Positions 1-9,643 of a DNA stretch of 45,896 bases are shown here, in pieces. The stretch comes from Actinomycetota bacterium. Lineage in GTDB: Bacteria; Actinomycetota; CADDZG01; JAHWKV01. The stretch covers positions 1-45,896 of the forward strand of contig DASTUJ010000068.1 in NCBI GenBank assembly GCA_035759705.1, in the 5' to 3' direction. The position numbers and the translations under genes were made by a program. Every line of letters begins with the position of its first letter. Position 1 is the first letter of the stretch. The notes under the pieces are model-generated. The model did not search any database and was not told the DNA's origin. It was given only the letters and a program-made list of their open reading frames with translations.

Positions 1-1288
<1,288 letters not shown>

Positions 1289-1310
<22 letters not shown>

Positions 1311-1672
1311 CGGGCCAGTCTACCGACCTGCGCTCCCGCCTCGCTCAGGAGCGCCGGCTGGCCGAAGGCCAGATCTCTGCGATGACCGCACAGCTGGAGG
1401 AGATCATCGCATCGTCGCAGTTCGTGGCGACCGACGACGAGCACGACCCGGACGGCTCCACGGTGGCGTTCGAGCGATCGAAGGTGTCGGCGATGTTGAC
1501 CCACTCCCGCGCCCGCCTGGCTGAGGTGGAGGCGGCGCTCGAGCGGTTGGACACCAACGCCTACGGGCTTTGCGAGGGGTGCGAAAGGCCTATTGCGGTG
1601 GAGAGACTTCTGGCCCGGCCGGTCGCCCGGCTCTGCGTCGCCTGCGCGACCGCCCAGGAGCGCCGCAGCTAG
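1289..1672 (+). CDS. DksA/TraR-family C4 zinc-finger protein
   Basis: A 127-residue protein with a predicted helical coiled-coil N-terminal part (about residues 13-90) and a C-terminal C4 zinc finger with cysteines at 95, 98, 116 and 119 (CEGC and CVAC). This layout is that of DksA/TraR proteins, which enter the RNA polymerase secondary channel; many actinobacterial relatives are uncharacterised. I chose ATG 1289 because AGGAAG sits a proper distance upstream; an upstream extension to 1223 would run deep into tldD. Its first 22 bases overlap the 5' end of the divergent tldD. The family call is firm. An effect on rRNA or stress promoters is inference. Confidence 0.88.
1317..1322 (-). promoter_or_regulatory. 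-10 hexamer for leaderless tldD
   Basis: TAGACT on the minus strand ends six bases before the GTG at 1310. It lies inside the coding region of the divergent DksA-like gene. No good -35 is visible. Confidence 0.45.
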
Positions 1673-2400
1673 GCCGAGGGGTCCCCGTACAACCGGTCGA
1701 AGGCACGGCGCACTACCTCGTAGCACTCGCAGGACATGCCCTCGAGCATCGCCCGGTCCCGGATGGTGATCTCGCCCCGGGCGTAGGAGATGGCTCCCGC
1801 TTCCTGGAGGGCCGCTGCCGCCTCGGTGACCGACGCTCGCCGGGCCCCCAGCATCTGCGAAAGAAACTCCTGGGTGAGGTGGAACCGATCCTCCTCCACA
1901 CGGTCCCGGGTCATCAAAAGCCAGCGCGCGCAGCGCTTCTCGATGTTGTGCAGGCGGTTGCAGGCTGCGTTCTGCCCGACGAGGCTGAACAGGGCATAGC
2001 TGAACTGGTTGACCAGGCCGGCGAGCTCGGGGGACCGGGCAAGCTCGGTCCGGAAGACACGGACCGGGACCCTGATGGAGTCGCCCTCGATCTGTGAGAC
2101 GCCCCGGGCGTTGGAACCCTTTGCCGGGTCGTAGGTCATGGGGGCGCCGACCAGGCCCTCGCACCCCACCGTCGCCATCTCGATGAGATCGCCTTCGATG
2201 AGGATCGTGACCAAAGAGATAACTCCGGACAGCGGAAAGTACACGTACTCAATCGGCTGCCCGGGCTCGAACAGAACCTTCGCCAGGTCGAGGTGCTCCA
2301 AACGGGAGTCATCCATAAGACGGTCTCTGACCTCTGCGGACAGGTTCGAAAGGAGCAGGTTGTCCTTGAACGAGACTGCCGGAGTTGCTAGACGATCCAT
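1669..2400 (-). CDS. Crp/Fnr-family transcriptional regulator
   Basis: A 243-residue protein. Residues about 15-130 resemble a cyclic-nucleotide-binding beta-roll (stretch KVLFEPGQPIEYVYFPLSG), and residues about 178-215 form a winged helix-turn-helix (EFLSQMLGARRASVTEAA). FLSQMLGxRRxSV is typical of the Crp branch in which the ligand pocket is degenerate, so a ligand cannot be named. The ATG at 2400 has AAGGG at a good distance. The frame stays open to 2589, but the extra 63 residues do not resemble the family. It is divergent from the STAS/GAF-ANTAR operon and may control it. The stop overlaps the end of the convergent DksA-like gene by four bases. Confidence 0.88.
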   Translation of the reverse strand: MDRLATPAVSFKDNLLLSNLSAEVRDRLMDDSRLEHLDLAKVLFEPGQPIEYVYFPLSGVISLVTILIEGDLIEMATVGCEGLVGAPMTYDPAKGSNARGVSQIEGDSIRVPVRVFRTELARSPELAGLVNQFSYALFSLVGQNAACNRLHNIEKRCARWLLMTRDRVEEDRFHLTQEFLSQMLGARRASVTEAAAALQEAGAISYARGEITIRDRAMLEGMSCECYEVVRRAFDRLYGDPSA

Positions 2401-2605
2401 GATCGGCCCTTCATTGAAGAGGCTCTGGCCCAGGGCCGAGGGGACGGCAGCATGATCATCGGCTGCGTCGAGGTCGAATGACAGAAGTGTCGCTTCCTCT
2501 CCACATTGGGCCTGTAAGCGGTCAAAGTCAAGCCGCAAGAGGGCCCTTGACATTTGCCGCAATGTACGGTTGCGGACCGACAATCCCAAGAATTCTCTTT
2601 ATTGT

Positions 2606-2629
2606 CCCCTTTCTACTCAAGTAAAGGGG
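2606..2629 (+). promoter_or_regulatory. Hairpin sequestering the STAS gene ribosome binding site
   Basis: CCCCTTT (2606-2612) is the exact complement of AAAGGGG (2623-2629), with a 10-base loop. AAAGGGG is the Shine-Dalgarno sequence of the TTG start at 2637, so the hairpin would hide it. This is seen directly in the sequence; a regulatory role is inferred. Confidence 0.5.
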
Positions 2630-2636
2630 CAACTTC

Positions 2637-2987
2637 TTGGACCTGCATTTAAAGAAGGATCAGTTGAGCGGCCGTTCCGGTGTGACTGTTTCGGGCGAGG
2701 TGGACATGGCAAACTCGCAACTCCTCCAGGATTACCTGAACGACCAGATCCAATCGGAACGGAAGGATCTCTTCTTGAACCTGGAAGAGCTTTCGTTCAT
2801 CGACTCGAGCGGGCTGGCCGTCCTCCTGAACACTCGCAGGCTCCTGCAATCGTTCGATCGCTCCCTGGTGCTGGTATCGCCGAATCAGCTCGTAAGGCGG
2901 GTCCTGGAGGTAACCGGGCTGGACGCCGTATTTGAGATCGACATGGCCGGCGAGTCGGAGTTTTCCGCGGCCCAGGCCACGGCGTGA
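2637..2987 (+). CDS. STAS-domain anti-sigma factor antagonist
   Basis: A 116-residue single-domain STAS protein of the SpoIIAA/RsbV type. These proteins bind an anti-sigma-factor kinase and release a sigma factor; the serine in the conserved DSSG motif (residues 56-59) is the phosphorylation switch. The strand-helix order and IDSSGLAVLL stretch fit the family well. The start is TTG 2637, preceded by AAAGGGG, which is part of a hairpin. No cognate kinase or sigma factor is encoded in the window. The stop overlaps the next gene's GTG, so the two are probably translationally coupled. Confidence 0.9.
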   Translation: MDLHLKKDQLSGRSGVTVSGEVDMANSQLLQDYLNDQIQSERKDLFLNLEELSFIDSSGLAVLLNTRRLLQSFDRSLVLVSPNQLVRRVLEVTGLDAVFEIDMAGESEFSAAQATA

Positions 2988-3778
2988 GTGCCCCGGGCAA
3001 CGGGTTGAGGTCCACCGAGCTGTACGCAGTTCCCGAGCTTCGTGTCGAGACCGCCCCATCGCACGACCCGATGCTTGGCCGGTCCGCCGAAATCTTCTCC
3101 CGGGTCATCCTGGGCAAGACGAATCTCCAGCAGGTGCTCCAGCTGGTTGCGGACCGGGCCCTCGAACTTTCCCCGGACACGAATGCCGCAGTGGTGTCGT
3201 TGCCCCTCAAGAAGGGTTCCCTGAGCGCGTTCGCCGGCAACGGCCGGATCGAGTTGGAAAGTCTTGCGGCCGCGCCGGAACCCGGTCCCGGATCGGACGC
3301 AGCGGGGCAGGGAAGGGCCCAGGTCGTTCGCTCCCTGATCGTGGAGAAGCGGTGGCCCGAGTTCACCAACCGTGCGCTGTACTGCGGGGCCCAGAGCGTT
3401 CTGGCCTGCCCGCTCTCGGGCGACGGCCAGGTTATCGGAAGCGTTGTTTTCTACTCGTCCCAGGAGGAGGCCTTCGGCGCCCATCAGGCGGCCGTTGCTC
3501 AGGCTTTTGCCGACGGCGCGGCCGTGCTGCTGTCGAACGCCAGGGCGTACGAAGCGGCCACCGCACTCTCGGCCCAGCTGAACGAGGCTTTGCAGTCCCG
3601 GGCGGTCATCGACCAGGCCAAAGGCATCCTCATGGTCACGCAGGGCATATCGGCAGACGAGGCCTTCGAGAAGATCAAAAGCATCTCCCAGAGCGCCAAC
3701 ATCAAGGTGCGGGAGCTGGCCCAGCATATCGTCAGGGACACCCTGGCGAAGGGCCAGGCAACCTCCCGGCCCGTGTAG
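2984..3778 (+). CDS. GAF-ANTAR domain RNA-binding regulator
   Basis: A 264-residue protein. Residues about 30-185 form a GAF-like sensor domain. Residues about 196-250 form an ANTAR domain, recognisable from ALQSRAVIDQAKGILMV and the following helices with EAFEKIKSIS. ANTAR domains bind paired RNA hairpins and act by antitermination; in actinobacteria GAF-ANTAR fusions are common. The GTG start overlaps the STAS stop by four bases. The pairing of an anti-anti-sigma factor with an ANTAR protein in one operon suggests a joint stress response, possibly extending to the dps gene 68 bases downstream. The signal sensed by the GAF domain cannot be read from sequence. Confidence 0.9.
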   Translation: MSAPGNGLRSTELYAVPELRVETAPSHDPMLGRSAEIFSRVILGKTNLQQVLQLVADRALELSPDTNAAVVSLPLKKGSLSAFAGNGRIELESLAAAPEPGPGSDAAGQGRAQVVRSLIVEKRWPEFTNRALYCGAQSVLACPLSGDGQVIGSVVFYSSQEEAFGAHQAAVAQAFADGAAVLLSNARAYEAATALSAQLNEALQSRAVIDQAKGILMVTQGISADEAFEKIKSISQSANIKVRELAQHIVRDTLAKGQATSRPV

Positions 3779-3786
3779 GAAACAGC

Positions 3787-3825
3787 CCTTCCGGGAAGGA
3801 TCCCAGGGAAAAGTAAAACACTGGG
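3787..3825 (+). promoter_or_regulatory. Two small hairpins between the GAF-ANTAR gene and dps
   Basis: CCTTCC (3787-3792) faces GGAAGG (3794-3799), realistically a 4-bp stem with a 5-base loop, and CCCAG (3802-3806) faces CTGGG (3821-3825). There is no T-run. The loops lack the A1/G4 hexaloop expected of a canonical ANTAR target. Confidence 0.3.
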
Positions 3826-3845
3826 GCCCCCGAAAGGAGCTGGTT

Positions 3846-4340
3846 GTGGAAGCCAAGATGTTCGAGACTCGCATCGATATCCCGAAGGACAACCGCTCGA
3901 AGCTGGTCGACCTGTTGAACTCCCGGCTGGCCGACGTGACCGACCTGTACACCCAGGCAAAGCAGGCCCACTGGAACGTGAAGGGGTCGGACTTCTACCA
4001 GCTGCACGAGATGTACGACCGCCTGGCCGAGGAGTTGCTGCCCTTCGCGGACCTGATCGCCGAGCGGGCCACGGCCCTGGGCGGGGAGGCGCTGGGCACC
4101 GTCCGGATGGCGGCTTCATCGAGCTCCCTCAAGGAGTTCCCACGGGACGCCTACGGCAGCATGGACAGCGCGGACGCCCTGGCGGACCGCTACGCGATGT
4201 TTGCCCTGAAACTCCGGGAGTCGGCCGACGAGGCCGAGCAGCTGGAGGACATGGACACCAACGACCTGCTGATCGAGGTCAGCCGCGAGGTGGACAAGCA
4301 GCTGTGGTTCCTGGAGGCGCACCTGCAGAAGTCGCGCTAG
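3846..4340 (+). CDS. dps: Dps-family ferritin-like protein
   Basis: A 164-residue four-helix ferritin-like protein. Dps dodecamers oxidise and store iron and protect DNA during oxidative and starvation stress. The interfacial ferroxidase signature is present: AHWNVKGSDF, then LHEMYDRLAEE and the D and E of the second helix. The GTG at 3846 has AAAGGAG at a good spacing, which outweighs the internal ATG four codons later. It lies just after the STAS/GAF-ANTAR operon and ends at a strong bidirectional terminator shared with convergent thiC. Confidence 0.95.
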   Translation: MEAKMFETRIDIPKDNRSKLVDLLNSRLADVTDLYTQAKQAHWNVKGSDFYQLHEMYDRLAEELLPFADLIAERATALGGEALGTVRMAASSSSLKEFPRDAYGSMDSADALADRYAMFALKLRESADEAEQLEDMDTNDLLIEVSREVDKQLWFLEAHLQKSR

Positions 4341-4355
4341 CCGAACTTGGAACAT

Positions 4356-4386
4356 CAAGAGGCCGCCCCTCAGGGGCGGCCTCTTG
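4356..4386. terminator. Bidirectional terminator between dps and thiC
   Basis: A perfect 14-bp stem (4356-4369 with 4373-4386) around the 3-base loop TCA lies between convergent gene ends. There is no clear T-run on either side, so termination is inferred from stem strength and position. Confidence 0.75.
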
Positions 4387-4444
4387 AGTGTCCAGCTGTA
4401 AAGAGCGTTTCTATAAAGTCGTGCGGCGGCTTCTCTCGTGTCGG

Positions 4445-6291
<1,847 letters not shown>

Positions 6292-6441
6292 TGCGCTTGA
6301 AGTTTCGTGCGTACCTAGACGCTACCACCCCTGCTTGCGGCCCGAGCCCCCCGGAGGCATTCCGCCGAATTCCGGCGCACTTGGCCGATAGTGGGTACAA
6401 CACTTCCGCCACAAGCCGATTGAACCCAGACGGAGAGCGGT

Positions 6442-7107
6442 ATGGACGGAACCCAGGACCTCGGAATTCAGCGCCCGCTGGAGCGGCGCCGCGGCTCCGG
6501 CGCGCGCATCGTCCTCCTCATATGGGTTCTCGCTGCATTGGCGCTCGCCCTGCCGGGGGACGGGGTCACGCCCCAGATCGAACCCCAGGCCCCAACTGAG
6601 GCGGCCCCGGACCCAAACGCTTCGCCGGCGCCGGCGCTGCTCCCCACCAGCGACCTCATCTACCGGGTTCCCGCCAAGTACCGGCAGTACTGCATCCCGA
6701 TGGACAACAAAGGCTTCGCCTACGAGACCCTGGAGTGCTCCGAAGGCCTCACGCGCGCCTTCTATACGCGGTATGTGACCGTGGCGGCCATGGATGCCCA
6801 CTTCGACGAGCAGATCGGGCATCTGAACCTCCCGCTTAGGCCGGGCGGCTGCAAAGCCGGCGTCCCCAGCCAGGACACCTGGCACTACACACACTCCGCC
6901 GACCGGCCCGAAGGACGCATGGCGTGCTTCTTCCTGGCCGAGAATGTTCCGGTGACCGCGTTGACCCAGCCCGAGCAGCGGCTGCTCGCGGTGGTCGTCT
7001 CCAACCCGAGCCTAGGCATGCCCGGGCATCACGAAGCCTGGTCCACCCGGGTCCCCAACCCTCCGAGTGAGCGCCAGCCGTCCGAACCGAGCGTAGGAGA
7101 AGGCTAG
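6442..7107 (+). CDS. Membrane-anchored or exported hypothetical protein
   Basis: I do not recognise this 221-residue protein. A basic N-terminus (RPLERRRGSGAR) is followed by one hydrophobic segment at about residues 23-40, then a Pro/Ala-rich linker (about 45-70) and an extracytoplasmic domain. That domain contains four cysteines (in YCIP, LECSE, GGCKAG and MACFF) that could form two disulfides. The tail is Pro/Ser-rich. The layout resembles extracytoplasmic domains of actinobacterial signalling proteins, but no family is assigned. The ATG has GGAGAG upstream. The gene is convergent with the MFS gene, with a four-base overlap of stops. Confidence 0.7.
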   Translation: MDGTQDLGIQRPLERRRGSGARIVLLIWVLAALALALPGDGVTPQIEPQAPTEAAPDPNASPAPALLPTSDLIYRVPAKYRQYCIPMDNKGFAYETLECSEGLTRAFYTRYVTVAAMDAHFDEQIGHLNLPLRPGGCKAGVPSQDTWHYTHSADRPEGRMACFFLAENVPVTALTQPEQRLLAVVVSNPSLGMPGHHEAWSTRVPNPPSERQPSEPSVGEG

Positions 7108-8189
7108 ACCCCCCGCTCCTTCAGCCACACGGGCAGGGCGAGCGCCACCAGCAGCCAGATCCCGACGACCAGCAACAGACCCTGCACCGCCCATGCCGCA
7201 AACAAAGCGATTGCGACGATCTCGGTCCCCAGGCTCGCAACCGAGGTCACGGTGGCCCGGGACGGGCCCTCGATTCGGTCCTGGACCCGGGCACCGACCA
7301 CCACCAGCACCATCTGGTGCAGGCAGTAGAACGCCGCAACGCCCAGCAGCCCGGCCGGCAGCGCGATCAGGGCCATCGCCCCCAGCAGGGCCAGCGCTCC
7401 GAACATGACCGACGACAGCGCTCCCGCGCCCAGCCTGTCACCCCGCCCGCTCCAGGCAGAACCGGCCGCACCGGCCAGCGGAAGGCCGATTACGGCCAGT
7501 GGAATCACCGCCGTCGGAACACCCCAGTCCCTGGCCATCAGAGGGAAGTACTCCTCCAGGCCGTCGAGGCCCCCGATCAGCGCTGCTGCGACCACGGCAG
7601 CACGAACCACCGGGGACGTGGTCGCTTCCCGGATGCCCGCACGCAGCACCTCGAAGTAGCTCGGACCGCCGCCGTCCTCTCCCTTGATCCGGGCGGGCTC
7701 GGGCAGCCGGGTTGCAAGGAGTGAAGCAGCCAGGCAGATCCCGATGCTGACCCAGCCGACCAGCTCGTAACCCCCGACCGAGAGAAGTAGCGCTGCCGCC
7801 CCGGCGGCCGGAATCTGGCACAACAGCGCCAGCGAGTTGACCCACCCGTTGATGCGGGCATAGTGCTGCTCTGCGCTGCGCTCCACCAGCCCCTCGTAGA
7901 GCAGCGCCTCGTAGGCGCCGGTGACCAGTGCGCCCCCAAATCCCCACAGGATGAAGCCGGCGGCGAAGGAGACAAACCCTGGGAGCACGATCCACAAACC
8001 GAAGCCCACCGCCTGAAACAGGCTCGATGCGATCAGGGCTGCCCGGCGGGAGAACCGGTCGGCGAGGGCTCCCGAAGGGACCTCGGCAACGATGGCCGTG
8101 GTCGACCAGAGCATGAACAGCACCGAGATCTTTGCGTCGGAAAGGCCGGTGTCGGCGAAGAGCAGCGCGTAGACCGCGTAGAGCGGCAC
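7104..8189 (-). CDS. MFS transporter, N-terminus uncertain
   Basis: A major-facilitator protein with about 11-12 hydrophobic segments; substrate unknown. The TM2/TM3 region carries EVPSGALADRFSRR, the MFS loop motif, and the start region LYAVYALLFADTGLS is typical of a drug-efflux-like subfamily. The first canonical start in the open frame is GTG 8189, giving 361 residues. The frame upstream continues to encode a credible first membrane segment (LVVGWATLADTVPLYAVYA) with no start codon until an in-frame TGA at 8259-8261. Beyond that TGA, in the same frame, is ATG 8279 with a -10 box at leaderless distance. The gene may carry a nonsense change, a sequence error, or a short leader peptide. Confidence 0.8.
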   Translation of the reverse strand: MPLYAVYALLFADTGLSDAKISVLFMLWSTTAIVAEVPSGALADRFSRRAALIASSLFQAVGFGLWIVLPGFVSFAAGFILWGFGGALVTGAYEALLYEGLVERSAEQHYARINGWVNSLALLCQIPAAGAAALLLSVGGYELVGWVSIGICLAASLLATRLPEPARIKGEDGGGPSYFEVLRAGIREATTSPVVRAAVVAAALIGGLDGLEEYFPLMARDWGVPTAVIPLAVIGLPLAGAAGSAWSGRGDRLGAGALSSVMFGALALLGAMALIALPAGLLGVAAFYCLHQMVLVVVGARVQDRIEGPSRATVTSVASLGTEIVAIALFAAWAVQGLLLVVGIWLLVALALPVWLKERGV

Positions 8190-8258
8190 GGTGTCGGCAA
8201 GCGTTGCCCATCCGACTACAAGCCGGCTAAGCCGGCGTGTTTCGGGGGCTAGGGAAGG

Positions 8259-8279
8259 TCAACCAAAGCGGAATTGCAT
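8259..8279 (-). pseudogene. Six-codon upstream ORF in frame with the MFS gene, ended by TGA
   Basis: ATG 8279 opens a six-codon frame ending in TGA (8259-8261), and the same frame then continues without another stop into the MFS coding region. This is either the broken true 5' end of the transporter gene or a small leader ORF. See the linked finding. Confidence 0.45.
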
Positions 8280-8286
8280 AGCGGAA

Positions 8287-8292
8287 ATCATA
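8287..8292 (-). promoter_or_regulatory. -10 hexamer upstream of ATG 8279
   Basis: TATGAT on the minus strand ends seven bases before ATG 8279, the leaderless arrangement seen repeatedly in this window. Confidence 0.45.
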
Positions 8293-8376
8293 TCTTCAGT
8301 TGACGGCAGAGGGCTCACATTCGATCCCGAACCATTAGACGGCCGATTGCAGGACTCGATTTTCCTCAAATTTTGC

Positions 8377-8405
8377 TTGGAGTAATTCGAGGCGGGGCAT
8401 AAAAT
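8377..8405 (+). promoter_or_regulatory. Promoter of the first glycine-rich exported protein gene
   Basis: TTGGAG (8377-8382), a 17-base spacer and TAAAAT (8400-8405) form a sigma-70-like promoter about 70 bases before the TTG start at 8475. Confidence 0.5.
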
Positions 8406-8474
8406 ATCTCAGGCCAATCGATGCCCCCGGTTGGTTTTCAGGTCAGTAATCGGCAGGAAGGAAAGGGGTTTCCT

Positions 8475-9140
8475 TTGAAGATCTTCAAGCTTGCAGTCAT
8501 TGCATGCTTTTTGGCTGTGCTGGCAGTGCCTCCAGCGAGCGCAGAGAACAACTGTGACGCCAACGGCCCAGGTGCGGACACCACCGCGTGTACCCAGGAG
8601 TTCGACCTGACCAGCGGCGACTCCGGCGACACCGGCGCCACGGGCGACGGTGGCGACGGCGGTGCTTCCGGCGACGCAGGAGATGGCGGCGACGGCGGCG
8701 ACTCCGGCAGCGCCCGGGGTGGCAGCGGCGACGGCGGTAACGGCGGAGCAGGTACCGGCGGCTCCGGTGGAAGCGGAGGCGGTAACGGCGGTGCGGGCGG
8801 CGGCGGCGGCGCAGCGGGAGGCAGCGGCAAGTTTGCCGGCGCCACCACAGGCGGCGGCGACGGCGGCGGCGGCAGCGGCGGTGCGGGCGGCGACGGCGCC
8901 TGTGACGGCAGCAGCAACGGCGGCGACTCCGGTGGTTGCAACGGCGGCGACGGCGGCTCGGGTACCGGCGGCGACGGCGGCGAGGGCAACGGCGGCGATG
9001 CCGAGTCCGGCGACGGCGGCGAAGGCGGCGAAGGCGGCGACTCCGGCGACGGAGGACGTGGCGGACGCAGCGGCAACAGCGGCGACTCCGGTGACACCGG
9101 CGACGTTTGTGCCGATGCCGACAACAACAACAACTGCTAA
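8475..9140 (+). CDS. Exported glycine/aspartate-rich low-complexity protein (ENNC family, copy 1)
   Basis: A 221-residue protein. TTG 8475 is chosen because AAAGGGG lies six bases upstream and a signal peptide follows at once (residues 2-23, cleavage after ASA). The mature N-terminus is ENNC, then CTQ twelve residues later, then a long Gly/Asp/Ser-rich region built from GDGG, GDSGD, GGNGG and GASG units. The end is GDVCADADNNNNC, with a terminal cysteine. No catalytic domain is visible. Composition recalls PGRS-type or structural surface proteins, but the head does not match PE. A second gene at 28104-28697 shares the ENNC...CTQ head and TGDxGxxGATGxGG entry. A strong terminator follows. Function unknown. 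Confidence 0.8.
   Translation: MKIFKLAVIACFLAVLAVPPASAENNCDANGPGADTTACTQEFDLTSGDSGDTGATGDGGDGGASGDAGDGGDGGDSGSARGGSGDGGNGGAGTGGSGGSGGGNGGAGGGGGAAGGSGKFAGATTGGGDGGGGSGGAGGDGACDGSSNGGDSGGCNGGDGGSGTGGDGGEGNGGDAESGDGGEGGEGGDSGDGGRGGRSGNSGDSGDTGDVCADADNNNNC
8620..9095 (+). repeat. Degenerate GGCGACGGCGGC-type coding repeats
   Basis: The glycine-rich part of the exported protein is encoded by irregular tandem units of GGCGAC, GGCGGC and GGTAACGGC. The period is a multiple of three, so length changes would keep the frame. Confidence 0.7.
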
Positions 9141-9160
9141 ACCGCTGACCAGAAACAAGA

Positions 9161-9193
9161 GGACGGGTCCCCGAAAGGGGGCCCGTCCTTTTT
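9161..9193 (+). terminator. Intrinsic terminator after the glycine-rich gene
   Basis: A 12-bp stem (9161-9172 with 9177-9188, one G-T pair) with a GAAA tetraloop is followed by TTTTT (9189-9193). This is a textbook rho-independent terminator. Confidence 0.95.
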
Positions 9194-9205
9194 GATGCGA
9201 ACCTT

Positions 9206-9571
9206 TCAGCGGGCGGGCGAGACCCTATCGGGGAGACCCAGGGCCGACACGAGCTCGCCGACCTTGCCCGGCACCGCCCAATACCAGATCCATGAGCCCC
9301 GGCGCTCCCGGTCCACCAGGCCCGCTTCGTAGAGGACCTTCAGGTGGTGGCTGACGGTCGGTTGGGAGCGGCCCACCGGTTCCACCAGGGCGCAAGCGCA
9401 GACCTGACCGGGCTGGGAGGCAATCAGCGAAAAAAGCCTCAGACGCGCCGGGTCGGCCAGAGCAGCGAAGCCCCGCGCCATGCCCGCCGCATCGGCCTCG
9501 GAGATCGGCTGCTCAATCGGATCGCAACACTCGCCTTCGGTGACCGACAACAGGTCTAGCTCTCGTTTCAT
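9206..9571 (-). CDS. arsR: ArsR-family metalloregulatory repressor
   Basis: A 121-residue winged-helix repressor. The recognition region is SQPTVSHHLKVLYEAGLV. Cysteines that could bind As(III) occur near the N-terminus (GECCDP) and in the helix VCACALVE, close to the classical ArsR CxC site. It is divergent from the arsM-like gene, which fits self- and target-repression from the shared 72-base gap. ATG 9571 is the most likely start. An in-frame ATG at 9613 would add 14 residues but would swallow the operator region. Confidence 0.92.
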   Translation of the reverse strand: MKRELDLLSVTEGECCDPIEQPISEADAAGMARGFAALADPARLRLFSLIASQPGQVCACALVEPVGRSQPTVSHHLKVLYEAGLVDRERRGSWIWYWAVPGKVGELVSALGLPDRVSPAR

Positions 9572-9576
9572 GAATT

Positions 9577-9632
9577 CATATTGACAGCTATCGATAAGTC
9601 TGGCAACGTTCATATCGACAATCATCGATGTG
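9577..9632. promoter_or_regulatory. Candidate ArsR operator, two repeats
   Basis: Two related 22-base units, 9577-9598 and 9611-9632, are 34 bases apart. Each has the pattern CATAT-Y-GACA-N3-ATCGAT. They lie between the divergent arsR and arsM starts. Their role as ArsR sites is inferred from position. Confidence 0.55.
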
Positions 9633-9643
9633 AGGAGGACCAC

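Noticed and set aside
2547-2552. TTGACA as a -35 box for the STAS operon
   Set aside because: No acceptable -10 box lies 16-18 bases downstream.
3779-3845. ANTAR-target RNA upstream of dps
   Set aside because: Hairpins exist, but no pair of hexaloops with A at position 1 and G at position 4 was found, so I do not call an ANTAR site.
8259-8261. TGA as selenocysteine in the MFS gene
   Set aside because: It falls in a short, poorly conserved N-terminal stretch, no redox function is expected in an MFS protein, and no downstream selenocysteine hairpin is evident.
8620-9095. CRISPR-like or satellite repeat array
   Set aside because: The repeats have no regular spacers and are explained by glycine-rich coding units in one open frame.
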